A stretch of DNA of 64,000 nucleotides from Nitrosomonas sp. JL21 (GTDB lineage Bacteria; Pseudomonadota; Gammaproteobacteria; Burkholderiales; Nitrosomonadaceae), in the NCBI RefSeq assembly GCF_009833095.1, contig NZ_QRCB01000024.1:1-64000 (forward strand). Reading direction: 5' to 3'. Shown piece after piece: positions 1 through 10,400 of this stretch; position 1 is the stretch's first letter; every line of letters starts with the position of its first letter. The notes below the pieces were generated by a model. That model ran no database searches. It was not told the DNA's origin and saw nothing but the letters and a program-made list of their open reading frames with translations. A program made the position numbers and the translations under genes.

Positions 1-1122
1 ATTGCCCGCGCCACCATTCATGATGTCAGCGCCGTTCCACCCCCTCAGCGTATCGTTGCCGGCACCGCCGGTCAGCGTATTACTCTTGGTATCGCCGGTT
101 AAATCATCGTTGAATTTGCTGCCTATCAGATTCTCGATATTGGTCAGTGTGTCCAATCCCGCACCCACGGTATTTTGTTGCGTGGTGATCAACAGTGACA
201 CGCTGACTCCGCTACCGGCCGACGCATAGGTGGCGGTATCATTGGGTGCTGGCGTACCAGTTAGTACATTGTTCCCAGCCGTACTCGCCACCAGCAAACC
301 ATCATTGACGAAAAATGCCGTGTTGCCACCACGTCCGCCAATGAAACCGTCCGTGTCGCCGTCATTATCAATATCTGCGAAACTTAAACTGGCTCTCGAA
401 GCAACATTTGCCAATCCAAATGGTATGCTGCTTGGATCATCAAATACCGGATTGCTTGATGTTCCAATATTTCTATAAAACACTGTACTGCTTGAAAAAT
501 GACTGTCAGCCCCCTCAAAGGCATCCAGGTCGCCATCCTCATCGATATCCACAAACACCAGCTCCGAGTAGTACGAGCTTAACAAACCAAATGCTGTGGT
601 TTCGGCAGTAAATACTGGATTACTGGCTGTTCCTGTATTTCTAAAAAATTGCACCGGGTTATGATAGGAACATATAAAAACATCCAGATCGCCATCGCCA
701 TCGATATCAGCAAATGCGGGTTTCGAATATGAACCCACATCAACCAGGCCGAACGGATTCGTGCTAGGCGCGGCAAATGCCGGACTTCTGGCGTTACCCG
801 TGTTCCTGAAAAACAGTATATTGCCGTCATCATTACCGATCAGCGCATCCAGATCGCCATCATGATCAATATCCACAAAGCTCGGGCTCGATGAAAACCC
901 TACATCGCTTAAACCAAATGGGTTGGTACTCGGGGCTGCGAACACTGGATTGGTAGCCGTTCCGGTGTTTCTAAAAAACAGAGTATTGCCACTGCCATTA
1001 CCTATAAACGCATCCAGATCGCTATCGCCATCGATATCAATAAGATTAGGGCTGGCGTCATCGCCTACATTGCTCAAGCCAAAGGGATTGATAGAACTGA
1101 GGGTAAAATCGGGATCGGCCAT
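1..1122 (-). CDS. FG-GAP/VCBS and RTX repeat protein, C-terminal part beyond the window
   Basis: The reading frame is open from the ATG at 1122 to the left edge (374 codons, no stop), so only the N-terminal part is seen. An AGGAG at about 1131-1135 supports the start. Residues 1 to about 270 hold five FG-GAP-like repeats of roughly 50 residues, each with an NPFGL-type opening, a calcium-loop motif such as DIDGDGDLDAF, and LFFRNTGT. After these comes a stretch shared with the neighbouring paralogue (ITTQQNT, NIENLIGS) and the start of RTX nonapeptides (GGAGNDTLRGWNGAD). No N-terminal signal peptide is visible, which fits type I secretion with a C-terminal signal, not visible here. Likely an extracellular calcium-binding adhesin or matrix protein (inference). 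It lies 36 bases after the TIGR03032-like gene and probably shares its transcript. Confidence 0.85.
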   Translation of the reverse strand, partial: MADPDFTLSSINPFGLSNVGDDASPNLIDIDGDSDLDAFIGNGSGNTLFFRNTGTATNPVFAAPSTNPFGLSDVGFSSSPSFVDIDHDGDLDALIGNDDGNILFFRNTGNARSPAFAAPSTNPFGLVDVGSYSKPAFADIDGDGDLDVFICSYHNPVQFFRNTGTASNPVFTAETTAFGLLSSYYSELVFVDIDEDGDLDAFEGADSHFSSSTVFYRNIGTSSNPVFDDPSSIPFGLANVASRASLSFADIDNDGDTDGFIGGRGGNTAFFVNDGLLVASTAGNNVLTGTPAPNDTATYASAGSGVSVSLLITTQQNTVGAGLDTLTNIENLIGSKFNDDLTGDTKSNTLTGGAGNDTLRGWNGADIMNGGAGN

Positions 1123-1158
1123 GTGAATCTCCTGAAAATAGGTTATTGTTTATGCTTA

Positions 1159-2637
1159 TTATTTAAGATCATGCTGATTTCGCAATGACAAAGGATCAAT
1201 CGCTTTCTGCAAATGCTGATGGAGTTTTCGTTCGATTGATAAATGCCGGTAAGCGGGCAATACATAGGATGATAATAATTCCGCATGCTGATGTTCATCT
1301 TCCTGCCAAGCCTCTGCAATGACCAAGCCAATCAGTTCGCCATCCAACGATGCCGCAATGCCGGTTATTTCACCACGTGGCGGCTGGGATTGCCAGCGTT
1401 TTTGCAGACTCGGTTCAGTCATCGCTTCATAGGGAAGCAGATTTTCGGGAGTCAAATGATAAACCCGCTGGTATTTGACCGGAAGCTCTTCCGCATTTTC
1501 GATCTGCGAAGGCCGTGGCAAACCGGCGGTCTGGGTCGGCTGGCTCAATCCCGGTCGTTTCACGGTAGGTTTAGTGACGATCAAACCGCCGGAACCAGGA
1601 AAAGAAATCAACCGATCGATATCATCGGTCTGAAAACCCAATGCCCGCGGCTGGCGAATTCCCGGCAATACCAAGACGTCAAACAACTCCTCGACCACAC
1701 CATCAATATGCAGCACATGCACGACCGTGCCCGTATTCAAATCTACAACCGCAAGTCCGCACTGGGCCGTCATTTGATCGGCTGCCAAGCGGGTTTCCAA
1801 TGTCAAACCGGTAAATGCCTTGGAACGCAGTTTGGATAACCCGACCAGGGCAAAATTCTTCCAGAACGCTAACCCTCGCACAAAACCCGGGCAAAACGTG
1901 ACCGGCTCGAATCGCTCACCATTCAGATAACCCAGCTCGCCAGTACCGGAATTGAGGACCCACAGCTTGTCCTGATACCAGCGCGGCGAATGAGGCATCG
2001 ACAAACCGCGAGCGATGATTTCACTGCTCGGTATGTGCATCACTATGCCACCGTCGACCCTATGATTGCGCCATCCCGCAGCTTCATCAGTTTCACTGCA
2101 GGCAGTGACATATGTGGGTTTGCCATCTTGCATGGCCAGGCCATTCAAATGGCAACGGTCTTCCGCCGCTAATTTGGTAATGAAAGGTGGCTGCCATAAC
2201 GGAACAAAGCTATATCCAGCCTGGAGCTTGGCCAGGCAGCTAAAATCGGTATTGATGAAGACGATTTCCTGCGCTGCAGTCACGACGACATCATGCACAT
2301 TCAAATCACCGGTAGTGTGCGCCTGGCTCGGTACATACAGGCGGTCGCCATGCTGGTATTGTTCATTGCGACCCAAGCGATTTTCCAATTGCCAGATCTG
2401 ATACCGCGTCGCCAAATAGAGGCTGTCGTCCTTGGCATACAACCCCATCGGCTTATCAAACAAACGCTCATTGACTGCTAAATGGCCATTTTCTTTGCGT
2501 CCGACCAGAAAAAGCCGGTTGGTTTGATAGGTAGTAAACGCTAGGCTGATTTGCTCCTCCTCCAGCCAGTGGTAAAGTCGTGCAGAACCATGCATGGTAA
2601 CGGCAGGCGAAGTATATGGGGATGTTTGTTGGGTCAT
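1159..2637 (-). CDS. TIGR03032 (DUF4915)-like protein with a degenerate GNAT-like C-terminus
   Basis: 492 residues from the ATG at 2637; a TTG six codons upstream is possible, and neither has a clear ribosome binding site. Residues 1 to about 370 resemble, from memory, the TIGR03032 family of unknown function, probably a beta-propeller-like fold (SARLYHWLEEEQISLAFTTY, MPHSPRWYQDKLWVLNSGTG). The last 100 residues look like an acetyltransferase half-domain: a strand-rich part (GEITGIAASLDGELIGLVIAEA) followed by YVLPAYRHLSIERKLHQHL, which sits like GNAT motif A. The usual glycines of the CoA loop are replaced by Ser and Glu, so acetyl transfer is doubtful. The gene lies between two paralogous secreted RTX proteins and may act on or with them (inference). 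No signal peptide is evident. Confidence 0.72.
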   Translation of the reverse strand: MTQQTSPYTSPAVTMHGSARLYHWLEEEQISLAFTTYQTNRLFLVGRKENGHLAVNERLFDKPMGLYAKDDSLYLATRYQIWQLENRLGRNEQYQHGDRLYVPSQAHTTGDLNVHDVVVTAAQEIVFINTDFSCLAKLQAGYSFVPLWQPPFITKLAAEDRCHLNGLAMQDGKPTYVTACSETDEAAGWRNHRVDGGIVMHIPSSEIIARGLSMPHSPRWYQDKLWVLNSGTGELGYLNGERFEPVTFCPGFVRGLAFWKNFALVGLSKLRSKAFTGLTLETRLAADQMTAQCGLAVVDLNTGTVVHVLHIDGVVEELFDVLVLPGIRQPRALGFQTDDIDRLISFPGSGGLIVTKPTVKRPGLSQPTQTAGLPRPSQIENAEELPVKYQRVYHLTPENLLPYEAMTEPSLQKRWQSQPPRGEITGIAASLDGELIGLVIAEAWQEDEHQHAELLSSYVLPAYRHLSIERKLHQHLQKAIDPLSLRNQHDLK

Positions 2638-2909
2638 TGGGTTCGGTTGATTCAATCAAAAAGGCAGGCTACCAGAAATTACCTCCAGGCAACCTTGAAG
2701 TTGAATTAAATAAAGACGATATCGACATTAGTCGTGTTCAATCCAACATCCACGGTGGCAATCTGTGCGTCGCATTGGCGCTTTGCCACTCCTTCGATAC
2801 CGATCAAGCTTAGCGCATCAATACACTTGTACAAGTGATAAAAGCCACACTCCCGGCAATATGGCCTAATCATCACCCCCGGACATCGGGAACCAACTCA
2901 GTTCCTCAA

Positions 2910-5900
2910 TTAAATCACGACAATGTCTGCAGACGTCAATGCCAATCCCGTGCCGACCGCGGCAATCTGCGTGGCGCCACCCGCGCCGTTGCCATTGGCA
3001 TCGTAGATCAGAGCCCCGGTTACGCTGTTGTAGATGACATGGTCGTTGGCATCGAGCGCTTGCGCCCCGATGCGGAATTGGCCAGCCGCCAACGTGCCCG
3101 GCGCAGCCAAAGCGGTGAAAACGCTGTTTTCCAGTTGGATCGTGTCATTGACGGCCTGGTAATCCGTGATTACATCCACCGGCCCCATGCTGGTAAACTT
3201 GAAGATATCGTTACCGGCTCCGCCCGTTAAACGGTTCGCGCCCAGTCCGCCATCCAGCATGTCATTGCCAGCACCGCCGTTCAATGGGTTGTCGGCGGAA
3301 TTTCCGGTAATGATGTTCGCTAATCCGTTCCCGGTACCGTTGATCGCTGTTGTTCCCGTCAGCGTGAGGTTTTCGACATTTGCCGGCAAGGTATAAGTCA
3401 GCCGGCTGCTGACCGTATCGATGCCCTGGTTCGGGCTCTCAGTAACCACATCCCCCACATTCTCGACAAAATAGAGGTCATCCCTGAGCCCACCGATCAT
3501 GGTATCGGCGCCCGACCAACCGGTCAGCGTGTCATTGCCGCCCCCGCCATTTAAAGTATCGTTACCGGCCTGACCATTTAACTGATTGTCGGCATTATTG
3601 CCCGTCAACACGTTAGCCAACTCATTGCCCGTGCCATTGATTGCGCTGCCGCCGGTCAAGATCAGCTTTTCGGCATTGACCGGAAGCGTGTATGTAATGG
3701 TGCTGCTGACGGTATCGATACCTTCATTCGGTTTCTCGATCACGGCATCGCGCGTGTTCTCGACATACATCGTGTCATCGCCCGTACCGCCGATCATCGT
3801 ATCGGCGCCCGACCAGCCGCGCAGACTATCGTTGCCCGCCCTGCCATCCAGAATGTTATAGGTTGTATTGCCGGTCAGGTTATCCGCAAACGCGCTACCG
3901 ATCAGGTTCTCAACCGCGGTGATGGTATCCAACCCCGCCCCGCCGGTATTCTGCTGGGTCGTGATATTCAGAGAAACGGTCACGGCTCCAGTGGACGACG
4001 CATAGGTGATGGTATTGTTGCCTGAAGAAGTGCCCGTCAGAACGGTATTGCCGGGCGTGCTGACCAGCATCACGGTAAAGTCCTTGGTACCGGTAAGCGC
4101 CGGCGCAATGTCATCGCCGACGCTGGCGTTGACCGAGAATTCGCCAACAAAATTGGTTGCCGGCGTAAATACCACCCCCGCCAATAACGCATTGACATTC
4201 GCAACCGCACCGCTGGCTTTCCATTCACCGGTTGCCGCGTTGTAACTCGAAGTCACGCCGCCGGATGTTGCCGTGTTCAGTTTGCCAGCCGCACTATTTG
4301 ATAGTGTCAAACTTACGCTAATAATTGTACTATCAGGATCGGTGACGATAACATCTTTTAGATTCAGAGGGTTATTTTTGGTATACACTTCTGGGATAGT
4401 AAGGTTGACTACATTAGGAGCATGATTATTAATTAGAAATTCATCCCAAGCAAAGCTCGAGGCATACCAGTACATTCCCATCACGTAAACATCCAAATCC
4501 CCATCACCATCAATATCTACAAATGCTTGACCGGTCAAACTACTACGCCCGCCGGGTTCTGGGATATTTAACGGATTGGCTTCACTAGAAAACAAAGGAA
4601 TATTCGATGTTCCTATGTTTCTAAAAAAAGAACCATTGAAACCTAAGGAATCTAAATCCCCATCATCATCAACATCTTTGAAATCAAAATCAGATCCATT
4701 CAAACCAAACGAATTGGCAACAGGCTCAGCAAAAATTGGAATGCTATTAGTTCCAATATTCTCAAAAAAATTGTTATTCACAAATATATCTTGATCATTA
4801 TCAGCATCAATATCTGCAAATACGGGTTTGGCATTAAAGCCAGTACCGCTCAAACCAAATGGACTAAATATGGGAGCATTAAATAACGGAATAGCAGCAG
4901 TTCCACTATTCTCAAAAAATAAAATATTTCCAGTTTCATTTCCTATAAATGCATCCTTATCTCCATCATTGTCGATATCGACAAAAGTTGGCGCGGCAAA
5001 ACTCCCTACATCGATCAGTCCGAATGGATTAGTCAGGGCATTGTCAAAAATTGGTTGAGTCGTTGTTCCAATATTTTCAAAAAATAATGTATCTCCGCCT
5101 GGATCTCCAGGATAGGAATAGCTTTGCCCAACAAAAACGTCTAAATCGCCATCACCATCTATATCAACAAAAGTAGGAATCGGATCATAACTAGTTGTAG
5201 GTAAGTGAAAACTAGCGAATGAAAAATTTTCGCTACTGCCTGTCCCTTCATTTTTGAAAAAAGAAGTGTTACCAAAATAAGTACCTTCAAAAATATCTAA
5301 ATCGCCATCTCCGTCAATATCGGCAAATGTTAAGTTTGTATAGGTACTTTCAGCATTTATGTGGAAAGGATTCAAACCGTGGCGATAGAACACTGGATCT
5401 TGTTGCGTTCCGACATTACGAAAAAACCATGTTCCACCAGTACCGAAATAATGATACCAACTCACAAAGGCATCAAAATCACCATCTTCGTCAATATCGA
5501 CAAAATTGATAGTTGTATATCTACTTATATAATTCAATCCAAATGGGTTAGTTTGAGGAGTAGAAAAAGTAGGGGTGGAAGCGGTTCCTATATTTCTGAG
5601 AAATTCCACAGAACCATCACCACTACCAATAAAAGCATCAAAATCACCATCGCCGTCTATATCAACTAGTGATGGCGTAGCATACGAACCAACGTCAACC
5701 AATCCAAACGGATTTGTTACAGGAGATGCAAAAAAAGGAGTATTGAAAGTCCCTATATTTCTAAAAAAAAGTGTATTCCCTTCGGTATTGCCAATAAAAG
5801 CATCCAGATCATTGTCGCCATCGACATCGACAAACGTGGGATTTGCGTTATCAGTTACATCAGTAATTCCAAATGGATTTGTAATAGGAGTATTAAAAAG

Positions 5901-6083
5901 AGAATCATTGATCGATCCTCCATTCTTGAAAAAGAGCGTATTACCATCGCCATTCCCAACAAAAGCATCTAAGTCTCTGTCTCCATCAATATCAACCAAG
6001 GTTGGAGCAGCAAAATTTCCTACATCACTTAATCCAAACGGGTTAACACCAACATAAGAAAAAACGGGATCAGATTGCGCCAT
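2910..6083 (-). CDS. FG-GAP/VCBS, cadherin-like and RTX calcium-binding secreted protein
   Basis: 1057 residues from the ATG at 6083, preceded by GGAG 9 bases upstream; a longer TTG start is less likely because the paralogue begins at the matching residue. Order of parts: ten FG-GAP-like repeats (residues 1 to about 560, loops such as DIDGDGDLDAF), a cadherin-like domain (about 565-690, opening NHAPNVVNLTIPEV), two or three RTX nonapeptide blocks (GRAGNDSLRGWSGADTM and similar), then a C-terminal region of serralysin/RTX type (NDIFKFTSM) ending in the hydrophobic DIVVI. This is the layout of a type I secretion substrate; no ABC exporter genes are seen in the window. The 5' half is strikingly A+T-rich and the 3' half G+C-rich, suggesting a chimera. 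Confidence 0.9.
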   Translation of the reverse strand: MAQSDPVFSYVGVNPFGLSDVGNFAAPTLVDIDGDRDLDAFVGNGDGNTLFFKNGGSINDSLFNTPITNPFGITDVTDNANPTFVDVDGDNDLDAFIGNTEGNTLFFRNIGTFNTPFFASPVTNPFGLVDVGSYATPSLVDIDGDGDFDAFIGSGDGSVEFLRNIGTASTPTFSTPQTNPFGLNYISRYTTINFVDIDEDGDFDAFVSWYHYFGTGGTWFFRNVGTQQDPVFYRHGLNPFHINAESTYTNLTFADIDGDGDLDIFEGTYFGNTSFFKNEGTGSSENFSFASFHLPTTSYDPIPTFVDIDGDGDLDVFVGQSYSYPGDPGGDTLFFENIGTTTQPIFDNALTNPFGLIDVGSFAAPTFVDIDNDGDKDAFIGNETGNILFFENSGTAAIPLFNAPIFSPFGLSGTGFNAKPVFADIDADNDQDIFVNNNFFENIGTNSIPIFAEPVANSFGLNGSDFDFKDVDDDGDLDSLGFNGSFFRNIGTSNIPLFSSEANPLNIPEPGGRSSLTGQAFVDIDGDGDLDVYVMGMYWYASSFAWDEFLINNHAPNVVNLTIPEVYTKNNPLNLKDVIVTDPDSTIISVSLTLSNSAAGKLNTATSGGVTSSYNAATGEWKASGAVANVNALLAGVVFTPATNFVGEFSVNASVGDDIAPALTGTKDFTVMLVSTPGNTVLTGTSSGNNTITYASSTGAVTVSLNITTQQNTGGAGLDTITAVENLIGSAFADNLTGNTTYNILDGRAGNDSLRGWSGADTMIGGTGDDTMYVENTRDAVIEKPNEGIDTVSSTITYTLPVNAEKLILTGGSAINGTGNELANVLTGNNADNQLNGQAGNDTLNGGGGNDTLTGWSGADTMIGGLRDDLYFVENVGDVVTESPNQGIDTVSSRLTYTLPANVENLTLTGTTAINGTGNGLANIITGNSADNPLNGGAGNDMLDGGLGANRLTGGAGNDIFKFTSMGPVDVITDYQAVNDTIQLENSVFTALAAPGTLAAGQFRIGAQALDANDHVIYNSVTGALIYDANGNGAGGATQIAAVGTGLALTSADIVVI

Positions 6084-6198
6084 GAAGTCATCTCCGATGA
6101 AAGTTATAACTGCTGAATTGATCAATAGCTAACTTGAAATTGGTACAAACAGAAACTTGTCACTCTGCTGAGGGGAAAATGGTCGGCAAGCAATCAAC

Positions 6199-7305
6199 TC
6201 ATTTCAACCCCAGACTTTCCAATGCCTTCTGATGATCCCATTTGCCATGAAATAACAATCCTTTTTTCTCAGGCGTGCGATCGCTGGTCCAGGTGATATA
6301 GTTGCCATCAGGGGTAAACACCGGCAAACCGTCGAATCCTTCTTTGTCGGTCACGCGGACAGGGGCTTTTTCGCCGTCGACGTCGACGATGTAGAGTTCA
6401 AAATTGCGGTGGCCATGCAGATTGGTGGCAAATATGATGTATTTGCCGGAGGGATGATAAAAAGGCGCCCACGACATTGCGTTGAGGCGCGTAATTTGTT
6501 TTTGGTCGGTGCCGTCGATGTTCATCGTGAAAATCTCGGCTTCCCGACCGCTTTCGGTAAACCGGCGCCAGACGATCCGCTTCCCATCCGGACTGAAGAA
6601 CGGGCCGCCATCGTAGGTGTTGGTGTCGGTCAGACGTTTCACGTTCGAGCCATCGGCATCCATGATGTAAATATCGATCATGGACGACGGATTGGTTTTG
6701 AATAGTGCAGCTTCCTCATCGGTCAACTTATTGGCATAGGCTCTGCGGTTGGAAGCGAATGCGATCAATTTCCCGTCCGGCGACCACGATGCTTCGGCGT
6801 CGTAGCCCAGGGTCTTGGTCAGATTGCGGATGTTGTTGCCGGAAAAATCGGTTTCATAGATATCGTAGAATTCATCATAATCCCACGCATATGACTGCCG
6901 TTCGCCGGATTTCCTGCGTTCGATCTCGGCGAGCATTTTGGCTTTTGCACCCGCATCTTCATGCGTAGACGAAAACAGCACTTTTTCTTGCGAAGGATGA
7001 ACCCAAGCGCAGGTCGTTTTGCCCTGTCCGGGCGAGACTTGCTGCACCGCCCCGCTGTCGATATTTTTCAGGAAAATCTGGTAGAACGGGTTGTCGTCGG
7101 CCACTTCAGCCTGATAGATCATCCATTTCATGTCCTGGCGATAGTAGGCTTCCCCGGCCCTTTTTTCCTTGACGGAAAGTTGCTGTTCGGCGGTGATGAA
7201 ATCTGTTGCATGCGCTGGCACACCATTGAATGCAGCTAACGAAACGAAGCTGCTGACTGCTAACGAGGCGCTGCTCAGAAAAGGGGTTGGAAGAAAATTT
7301 CTCAT
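6199..7305 (-). CDS. TolB/PD40-type beta-propeller protein, exported
   Basis: 368 residues. The N-terminus has a signal peptide (basic start, hydrophobic stretch, VPAHA cleavage site around residues 29-33). The body contains PD40/WD40-like repeats with the TolB signature SWSPDGKLIAFASNRR near residue 175, then FFSPDGKRIVW, YHPSGKYIIFATN and FTPDGNYITWTSDR. These form a periplasmic propeller like TolB or the propeller of dipeptidyl peptidase IV. No hydrolase domain follows, so a binding or scaffolding role is likelier than catalysis. It is not the Tol-Pal TolB by context, since no tolQRA or pal genes are near. It lies upstream of and in line with the RTX gene (115 bases) and is divergent from the large peptidase gene, so a shared extracellular role is possible. 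Confidence 0.8.
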   Translation of the reverse strand: MRNFLPTPFLSSASLAVSSFVSLAAFNGVPAHATDFITAEQQLSVKEKRAGEAYYRQDMKWMIYQAEVADDNPFYQIFLKNIDSGAVQQVSPGQGKTTCAWVHPSQEKVLFSSTHEDAGAKAKMLAEIERRKSGERQSYAWDYDEFYDIYETDFSGNNIRNLTKTLGYDAEASWSPDGKLIAFASNRRAYANKLTDEEAALFKTNPSSMIDIYIMDADGSNVKRLTDTNTYDGGPFFSPDGKRIVWRRFTESGREAEIFTMNIDGTDQKQITRLNAMSWAPFYHPSGKYIIFATNLHGHRNFELYIVDVDGEKAPVRVTDKEGFDGLPVFTPDGNYITWTSDRTPEKKGLLFHGKWDHQKALESLGLK

Positions 7306-7452
7306 TGCGGTAAATGTCCGGGTTAAAAGAAACCATTAGAACATAGCCGCAAAAAGAAAGTAAACACGCAATGTTATAGAATGCAGGCTGTGAAAATCGA
7401 CCCTGTCGACTGCCATCATTCCATCAAAAATTACTCGATGAGAACTTGAATA

Positions 7453-10400
7453 ATGCCCAAATCATTAAAATTTTTTGCCGCCTGCATCCTCGTCCTGAAC
7501 GGTTTGCTCTTCAGCCTCAGCGTCTTGGCTGGCGAACAGACCATACACCACCGCATGGAAATCATCCTGACTCCTGCAACCTCGGAACTTCAGGTAACGG
7601 ATCACATCCGCGTTCCCGAGCATGTCCGAAACCAGAATGGCGCAACCACGCTCGAATTCAGCCTGCATGGCGATTTGACGATCACGGACAGTCAGGGCGT
7701 CCGCATCCTCGCGCGAGAAAATGATCGATCGTCGAATGCCGGCCCTGTTCCGCTCAAGTACTACACACTCACGCTGGCGCCGCAGCAGACCGAATTCACC
7801 GTGCATTACCGGGGAAAAATCAATCATGCCTTGAAAAATCCCGGCGAAGACTATGCGCGCAGTTTCAGTTATACCCCTGGCGTCATTTCCAGCGAAGGCG
7901 TATTTCTGGCCAATTCCAGTCATTGGTATCCGCAATTTGCGGATGCGCTGGTGTCCTTCCATATGGCTATCGAAGTACCACCGGATTGGGATGTCGTCAG
8001 CCAAGGTGTGCTGGTAAACGAGCACAAAACCGCAGAAAATCACATCGTGATCTGGGAAGAACAGCAACCGCAGGATGATATTTATCTCGTTGCTGGCCGC
8101 TATCATCGCTACACGCAATCCGCAGGCGCGGTCAATGCCCTGGTTTACCTGCGCAGTCCCGATGATGCGCTGGCTCAGAAATATCTCGACACCACCGCGC
8201 AATACATCGGAATGTACAACAAGCTGCTGGGCCCCTACCCGTACACCAAGTTTGCGCTGGTCGAGAATTTCTGGGAAACCGGCTACGGCATGCCCTCATT
8301 CACGCTGCTGGGCCCCAAAGTCATCCGCTTTCCATTCATTTTGCATTCGTCCTATCCGCATGAAATCCTGCACAATTACTGGGGCAACGGTGTTTTCGTC
8401 GATTATGCCAAAGGCAACTGGGCAGAAGGATTGACGGCCTATCTCGCCGACCATCTCGTCAATGAACAGCGCGGTAAGGGTGAGGAATATCGACGCGACG
8501 TATTGCAGAAATATGCCGACTTTGTCAGCAAGGAAAAGGATTTTCCGCTGATTCAATTCGTATCACGGCATAGCGCCAGTTCGGAGGCCATCGGCTACGG
8601 CAAGACCATGATGTTCTTCCACATGCTGCGCCAGGAACTGGGCGACGAGACATTCGTACGCGCGTTACGGCAATTGTACAAGCAGTTCAAGTTCAAACAG
8701 GCGACGTTCGACAATGTGCAAACCACGTTCAGCACGGTAGCCGGGAAGGATTTCAGTCGGCATTTCGACCAATGGGTACGCCGTGCCGGTGCGCCGAATC
8801 TGGTATTGCGCCAAGCAGACCTCGAACCGACTCCGCAAGGTTTCAAGCTCAAAGCGCAGATCGAACAAACCCAGCCCGGCGAACCGTATGATCTGATCGT
8901 GCCGGTGTTTGTATCCTTGCAGGATGAGGAATCGGCGAGCCGAGCGGATGTCAGCATCACCCAGAAAATGCAGACCGTTGAAATGAACTTCCCTGCCCGT
9001 CCGGTGCGCATCGATATCGATCCGCAATTCGATCTGTTCAGGCGCCTCGATGACCGGGAAATTCCATCGGCGTTGTCCCAGGGCTTCGGCGCCGAAAAAC
9101 CGTTGCTGGTGCTGCCTGCAAAAGCCGACTCATCGTTATTGCAAGCCTACCGCGCGCTCGCCGCGCAATGGCAAAAAACCCAATCCATGGTGTTGGAAGT
9201 CATCGCAGATGATCAATTGGAAACGCTGCCGGCGGATCGAACCGTATGGTTGATGGGCTGGCAGAATAAATTCGGCCCTGAATTTCTGAAGGCGGCTGGC
9301 AGGCAGAATCTCGCTTACCGCGACCATTCATTGCAATTGGAACAGCACCAGTATGCGCAAGCAGAACATGCCGTCGTGCTGACGGCGCGGCAACCCGCGC
9401 GCAGCGATAAGACATTGTTGTGGGTCGCATCCGACAATGCCAAGGCCATTGCCGAGCTCACCCATAAATTGCCGCACTACCGCAAATACAGCTATCTGGT
9501 GTTCAAGCATGGCGATGAGCTGACCAATATCAACAAAGGCCAGTGGCCAGTCAGCGAGTCGCCGCTGACCCGGATCATCGATCCCGACGGCAATGCCGCA
9601 ATTCCGCTTCCTGCGCTCAATATCAAGCCACGCCGAGCGTTGGCGGAACTGCCGCCAATATTCTCGGAAAGCCGCATGATGGCCGATATCACCCATCTGG
9701 CCAGCGCAGCGTTCAAGGGGCGCGAATTGGGCACGCCGGAGCTGGATACCGCGGCTGATTATATCGCCGCGCAATTTCAGCAGATCGGCCTGCAGCCTGG
9801 TGGCGACGGCGGTAGCTATATTCAAGCCTGGCAACAGGATGTCGGAGCTCCGAAAGGCAAGATTGCGTTGCGCAATGTCATTGGCATTCTGCCCGGAATC
9901 AATCCGCAACTATCGGGCCAGAGCCTGATCATCGGCGCTCATTACGATCATCTCGGCCTGGGCTGGCCGGATGTGCGTTCGGCGCATCAGGGGAAAATTC
10001 ATTTTGGCGCAGACGATAATGCCAGCGGCATCGCCGTGATGCTGGAGCTGGCGCGGCAGATTGTGCCGAAATGGCAACCGGAGCGCAGCATCATTTTTGT
10101 CGCATTCACTGGTGAGGAAGCCGAACTGCTCGGTTCCAGGCATTACCTCAAGGTAGCCAGCACGTATCCGCGCGACAAGATCGCCGCGATGCTGAATCTG
10201 GATACGGTCGGACGGCTTGCCACTCATCCGGTCACCGTATTCGGCGCTGGCAGCGCGCGCGAATTGGTGCATGTCTTGCGCGGCGCGGGGTTTGTGACCG
10301 GCATCGCCGTCAATGCCGTACAAGATGATTTCGGCTCCAGCGACCAAGCCGCATTCATCGAAGCCGGCATCCCGGCCGTACAATTTTTTGCCAGCGCCCA

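Noticed and set aside
1285-1839. A 184-codon plus-strand frame opposite the TIGR03032-like gene
   Set aside because: Shadow of a well-supported gene; no signal or family features.
5575-6057. A 160-codon plus-strand frame and similar ones (4576-5058, 3586-3861) opposite the RTX genes
   Set aside because: They are mirror images of the FG-GAP and RTX repeats; their own repeats follow the period of the minus-strand gene.
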